Source: Candidatus Omnitrophota bacterium (GTDB taxonomy: Bacteria; Omnitrophota; Gorgyraeia; Gorgyraeales; Gorgyraeaceae). Taken from it: DNA of 32,902 nucleotides. Position numbers and translations under genes: made by a program. The stretch lies in assembly GCA_030649895.1 (NCBI GenBank), contig JAUSEX010000058.1, positions 1 to 32,902 on the forward strand. The letters run 5' to 3'. Positions 31,401-32,902 of this stretch are shown here, piece by piece (the first letter of the stretch is position 1; each line of letters opens with the position of its first letter). The notes beneath the pieces are model-generated. The model was not told the origin of the DNA. It was given only the letters and a program-made list of their open reading frames with translations, and did not search any database.

Positions 31401-31729
31401 GCCATCCAAATAAACCTAATGGCAATTTTATAGAAGTTTATTATATAGCTGAAGGCATGGCAGCATTGGCATTTGAGGAAGAAAGTTCGCCAAGAATAAA
31501 TATACTGAGAGCAGGGGGTATGTTGATAGCAAAAGACGGGGTGCCTCATACAATATTAGCAGCCAAAGGGCCATATAAGCATTTGGCCATACAGATACCT
31601 AGCACGTTTCAATACGGCTTTGAATACAAGCAGAACTTAACAGCACCCCCAGTTATACAGAAAATAAGCGATTCTGCCTACCTTAACGAAATCCTCAATC
31701 AAGAATGTGAAGCAGCTTGTAGTATATAA
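28451..31729 (+). CDS. Exported glycogen/starch synthase-like GT5 protein with C-terminal cupin
   Basis: 1092 residues. A signal peptide (about 1-22, FLIFIFFFCSASYA) is followed by LRVPIG (27-32) and a helical N-terminal region to about 183. Residues 186-745 form a GT5 glycosyltransferase with its key sites: K199-GG (KxGGL type), D349-WQT, H381 in TIHN, GVPNGI, R553 and K558 in GRFDDQKG, and E637 in PSIFEPKG; the Cys after EP is Lys639. Residues about 750-900 look beta-rich and unassigned. A cupin follows (about 970-1060) with H983-x-H985, E995 and H1033. GT5 enzymes normally use cytosolic ADP- or UDP-glucose, so an exported version is unexpected. The cupin may bind or isomerise a sugar. LRVPIG after the signal recurs in the minus-strand protein at 32129. 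A strong hairpin terminator follows. Confidence 0.85.
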   Translation: MHKKIINYFLIFIFFFCSASYAENLQLRVPIGDYLRIEETLRSEDASQSLSERRFKEAMGADFSGIRNFYIDEKAGRYVFQKELKSKKDARITYYYENSLPVELDGNIDDLLVLYNETLREDENSVETRYLVFKRLARYRESAFRVKLNLEWLLKNERSEKVLGEIQVAINMVSGNAVDGGKRLKTAYVFYELSPFVAKGGVKDVAKELPRTFRNKRGHEASVFMPYWQGIVDTAVKENNGGVKIEEVEEGSFELDGEKVQLYSIVAFNRLTGKFEPIDGVPIYLIKCDKYFSNIDKGDIYRQDLDRSMPAGSHLVHPENAMTAIFFSKAALEAMKVMKLKPDVISTADWQTAHVSTLLKKSKNPDAYRFFENTRTLHTIHNIGPKGLVSASPYAASASDAKRMWDFMGITDDAYQLPDQNGVEFHGNASLQKGGIVYADKVSTVSMSYATELKTRVFGSGFEGINAAFNVIGVPNGISLREWNSATSSSISHRFANSPSEKDRRLGVLDIREGKRENKKSMVMMINEIRRQKTELQEFTCDEDTPIFCFLGRFDDQKGLNVLLAVLENEQKIKGLLKGGRIKIIFAGTGNIQYMSRVKKLEKTYPGSVAYLGWVDETAVKKLFAGVDVNIMPSIFEPKGIVQMQAARFGVVNLVNKVGGLKDDITDFLEGENGNGYAVDFAQGEPVGLLRDAMIRAIGDFDGRDKVGWDTKVRRVLADSEKYGWDLSCLKYELLFNALTGNYADLFIPHRVDHFEMSDAAFANIMTEIGIGQLQSGIATNPARLASNASLTYGDYLLKGREIDSITKTVMLTGSDAKEFLVNTAQFYHETTVCNIGPSRLTVEIDGTSVELDDIGIVVIRPQSKVSFKEIPENIVVIVTQNPETVSNWYRPYNPENFPNLFADKRYNESGIISPFEWRLKGVTVIDYKARINQWTLQHEPEWLVDSMAFGSNLVGVSIVRSNIDTGDKWINFNQIRPQEAYHRHPNKPNGNFIEVYYIAEGMAALAFEEESSPRINILRAGGMLIAKDGVPHTILAAKGPYKHLAIQIPSTFQYGFEYKQNLTAPPVIQKISDSAYLNEILNQECEAACSI

Positions 31730-31961
31730 GCAATAACCAGAAATTCAACAGTGTTGATTTTCTGGTTATTTGAGGCCAAAACCATATAAACCGGTCTATT
31801 TGAGGCAAAGCCAAAGCGCCTATAATGTATCTTATGTTAACTTGGCTATATTTGAAAATAAGCCATAAGTATATATGGCTCAACGAGTTACGTCGTTTTG
31901 TGTAAATGCTGTTGATAACTATTATCTTTGATTTCCATCCCCTGCCAGAAACAAACTTGTA
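31730..31961. other. Intergenic region with terminator and short repeats
   Basis: After the terminator at 31732 there is a short direct repeat TATTTGAGGC at about 31767 and 31796, and a small hairpin AGCCATA (31861-31867) / TATGGCT (31874-31880). No gene is visible. The following stretch to 32125 is the decayed ORF6N-type gene described separately. Confidence 0.5.
31732..31770. terminator. Strong hairpin terminator after the GT5/cupin gene
   Basis: AATAACCAGAAA (31732-31743) pairs perfectly with TTTCTGGTTATT (31759-31770), and inside it TCAAC (31745-31749) pairs with GTTGA (31753-31757) with a 3-base loop. The structure begins two bases after the stop codon. A+T at both ends allows bidirectional function, which would suit the convergent minus-strand gene. 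Confidence 0.7.
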
Positions 31962-32125
31962 TTAATCATCATACTTGATAAACCCTATCTGCGGTTTTGG
32001 CTTTGGCGGCGATATTAGTGCCGGCGGAGTTGCTTAATAATCTCGAATATCTCTATTATTAGCTTATTATGTTTACCAACTTCGCCCTCAAGTTCTTTTA
32101 TAGCTCGTTCGCTATTAAGAATCGA
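31962..32125 (-). pseudogene. Decayed 3' end of an ORF6N-domain (phage antirepressor-like) gene
   Basis: On the minus strand, 32125 to 32015 reads SILNSERAIKELEGEVGKHN followed by KLIIEIFEIIKQL, then a stop. Shifting frame at that point, 32027 to 31962 reads PPALISPPKPKPQIGFIKYD-D and ends at TAA. Together they match the typical C-terminus of ORF6N/KilA-N family proteins: a helix of the form LExxVxxHDxxIxxIFxxIxQL, then a proline/lysine linker and IGF. The N-terminal DNA-binding part is absent and one frameshift separates the parts, so this is a remnant. It lies directly downstream of the transglutaminase-like gene. The match is from memory of the family, not a search. Confidence 0.6.
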
Positions 32126-32128
32126 TTA

Positions 32129-32854
32129 TTAGTTATTAGTTAGTAGTGTTAGTAGTGCCCTATAGGTCTCTTTAAAAGCTCGTTTCAATGTAATTATATC
32201 TGCCCATTTCATCCACTCTGAATCCAGGATTATCTTTCCATTATCATAACGAGAGCCCCCTTTTATTGCTAAAATTATCCCGCCTTCTTCTTCTAATCCT
32301 TCTGGAAAGCAATCTACATAAATACCGCTATCGGTCAATACATAAGCATGTCCTGTAAGGTTATCTCCTACTAAAAAATTCTTTCCCACAACTTCGCAAT
32401 CTATCCCATTAGCTCTTAACTTTATCGCCAATGTAGAAGCATAGCCATAACACTCGTTTTCGAGGTTTATTATGTTTCTTACTTCTTGACCTAGGGCATA
32501 TATAAGAGCTTCCTCGTTTACAGCGGCTATTTTTTTCTTAAGGTTTTCAATGAAGTCCTTATTTTTTCTAACCGAGAAAGTGGACTCACCTATATTGAAC
32601 AACACAAGCTCATAATCCATATAACCCAAAGGAAGTTTCTGTATGCCTAGATACTCTACACCATAGGATTTGCATATCTGCCTGTAATAGGCTTCTTCTG
32701 CTCTTTCTTCTGACACACCCATTGGAATACGCAAAGCCTGTGCTATATCAATGTCATTAAAATCTATACCATATGCGATATTGGTTAGTAAGAATACGCA
32801 GGCTAGTATTGATGAGATAATTCTTAGATTGAATACTTTGTTAAACTTTATCAT
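32129..32854 (-). CDS. Exported transglutaminase-like cysteine-fold protein
   Basis: 241 residues. Signal peptide about 1-29 (ISSILACVFLLTNIAYG) followed by QALRIPMG (39-46), the same kind of LRxPxG motif as in the GT5/cupin protein, and a variable segment to about 125. Residues 130-185 carry a probable Cys-His-Asp triad of the transglutaminase/papain-like fold: C135 in NECYGYASTLAIKLRANGI, H169 in TGHAYV and D181 in GIYVDCFP. The C-terminal ALLTLLTNN comes from a low-complexity stretch (CTAACACTACTAACTAATAA). The protein may be a periplasmic or surface protease or crosslinking enzyme; this is inference from three residues and spacing. No Shine-Dalgarno sequence is seen, and an intrinsic terminator lies 10 bases upstream of the ATG. 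Confidence 0.75.
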   Translation of the reverse strand: MIKFNKVFNLRIISSILACVFLLTNIAYGIDFNDIDIAQALRIPMGVSEERAEEAYYRQICKSYGVEYLGIQKLPLGYMDYELVLFNIGESTFSVRKNKDFIENLKKKIAAVNEEALIYALGQEVRNIINLENECYGYASTLAIKLRANGIDCEVVGKNFLVGDNLTGHAYVLTDSGIYVDCFPEGLEEEGGIILAIKGGSRYDNGKIILDSEWMKWADIITLKRAFKETYRALLTLLTNN

Positions 32855-32863
32855 AATATAAGC

Positions 32864-32896
32864 AAAAAAATAGCCTTTCCTCTTTGGTTAAAGGCT
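32864..32896 (-). terminator. Intrinsic terminator or attenuator just upstream of the minus-strand gene
   Basis: On the minus strand AGCCTTT, an 11-base loop, AAAGGCT, then A and seven T. It is a textbook intrinsic terminator, nine bases before the ATG at 32854. Because no promoter fits between, it is either an attenuator in that gene's leader or the end of an upstream gene with which it is co-transcribed by readthrough. Confidence 0.7.
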
Positions 32897-32902
32897 TATA
32901 TA

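Overview
The window looks like a chromosomal segment of an uncultured diderm bacterium. My best guess is candidate phylum Omnitrophota (OP3) or a close relative in the PVC superphylum. This rests on the mixture of genes (type II secretion/type IV pilus parts, SurA-type periplasmic chaperone, GatCAB amidotransferase, bactofilin), a moderate and rather A+T-rich composition, and large exported mosaic proteins that start with a signal peptide followed by an LR-[VI]-P-[IM]-G motif. The phylum assignment is inference from recall and was not tested. All protein genes run on the plus strand until about 31.7 kb; the last gene is on the minus strand.

Layout. 1-2604: 3' part of a giant alpha-helical repeat protein that enters from the left edge. 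2870-8284: housekeeping genes lpdA, nadD, a small zinc-ribbon protein, rsfS, a GAF/HD-GYP signalling protein and argS. 8343-10232: a strikingly short Mfd. 10350-13068: surA-like, pdxA and rsmA, the same order as in Escherichia coli. 13120-18622: gatC-gatA-gatB-ctpA-tsaD, tightly packed. 18664-21246: mgtC-like, a bactofilin fused to a DNA-binding HTH, a tail-anchored HTH protein, larB and a stand-alone larC C-terminal domain. 21243-25438: two tandem GspE/PilB ATPases and two pseudopilins. 25442-28149: serine hydrolase of the class A beta-lactamase fold, a membrane-anchored coiled-coil protein and an HMGL-like aldolase. 28451-31729: a 1092-residue exported GT5 glycogen-synthase-like/cupin fusion. 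31730-32902: decayed ORF6N gene remnant and an exported transglutaminase-like protein, both on the minus strand.

Most promising for novelty are the bactofilin-HTH fusion next to a membrane-anchored HTH partner (a possible chromosome-to-cytoskeleton-to-membrane tether), the Mfd that keeps its UvrA-binding domain but lacks the surrounding UvrB-like parts and the autoinhibitory C-terminal domain, the exported glycogen-synthase-like protein, and two families of short dispersed elements in the intergenic gaps: a roughly 115-bp MITE-like element with terminal inverted repeats, and a palindrome built from heptanucleotide repeats.

No tRNA, rRNA, CRISPR array, insertion sequence with transposase, or replication origin was recognised. 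Several genes (lpdA, pdxA, mfd, larC) are shorter than their families through missing internal or terminal blocks, which suggests compaction of individual proteins.
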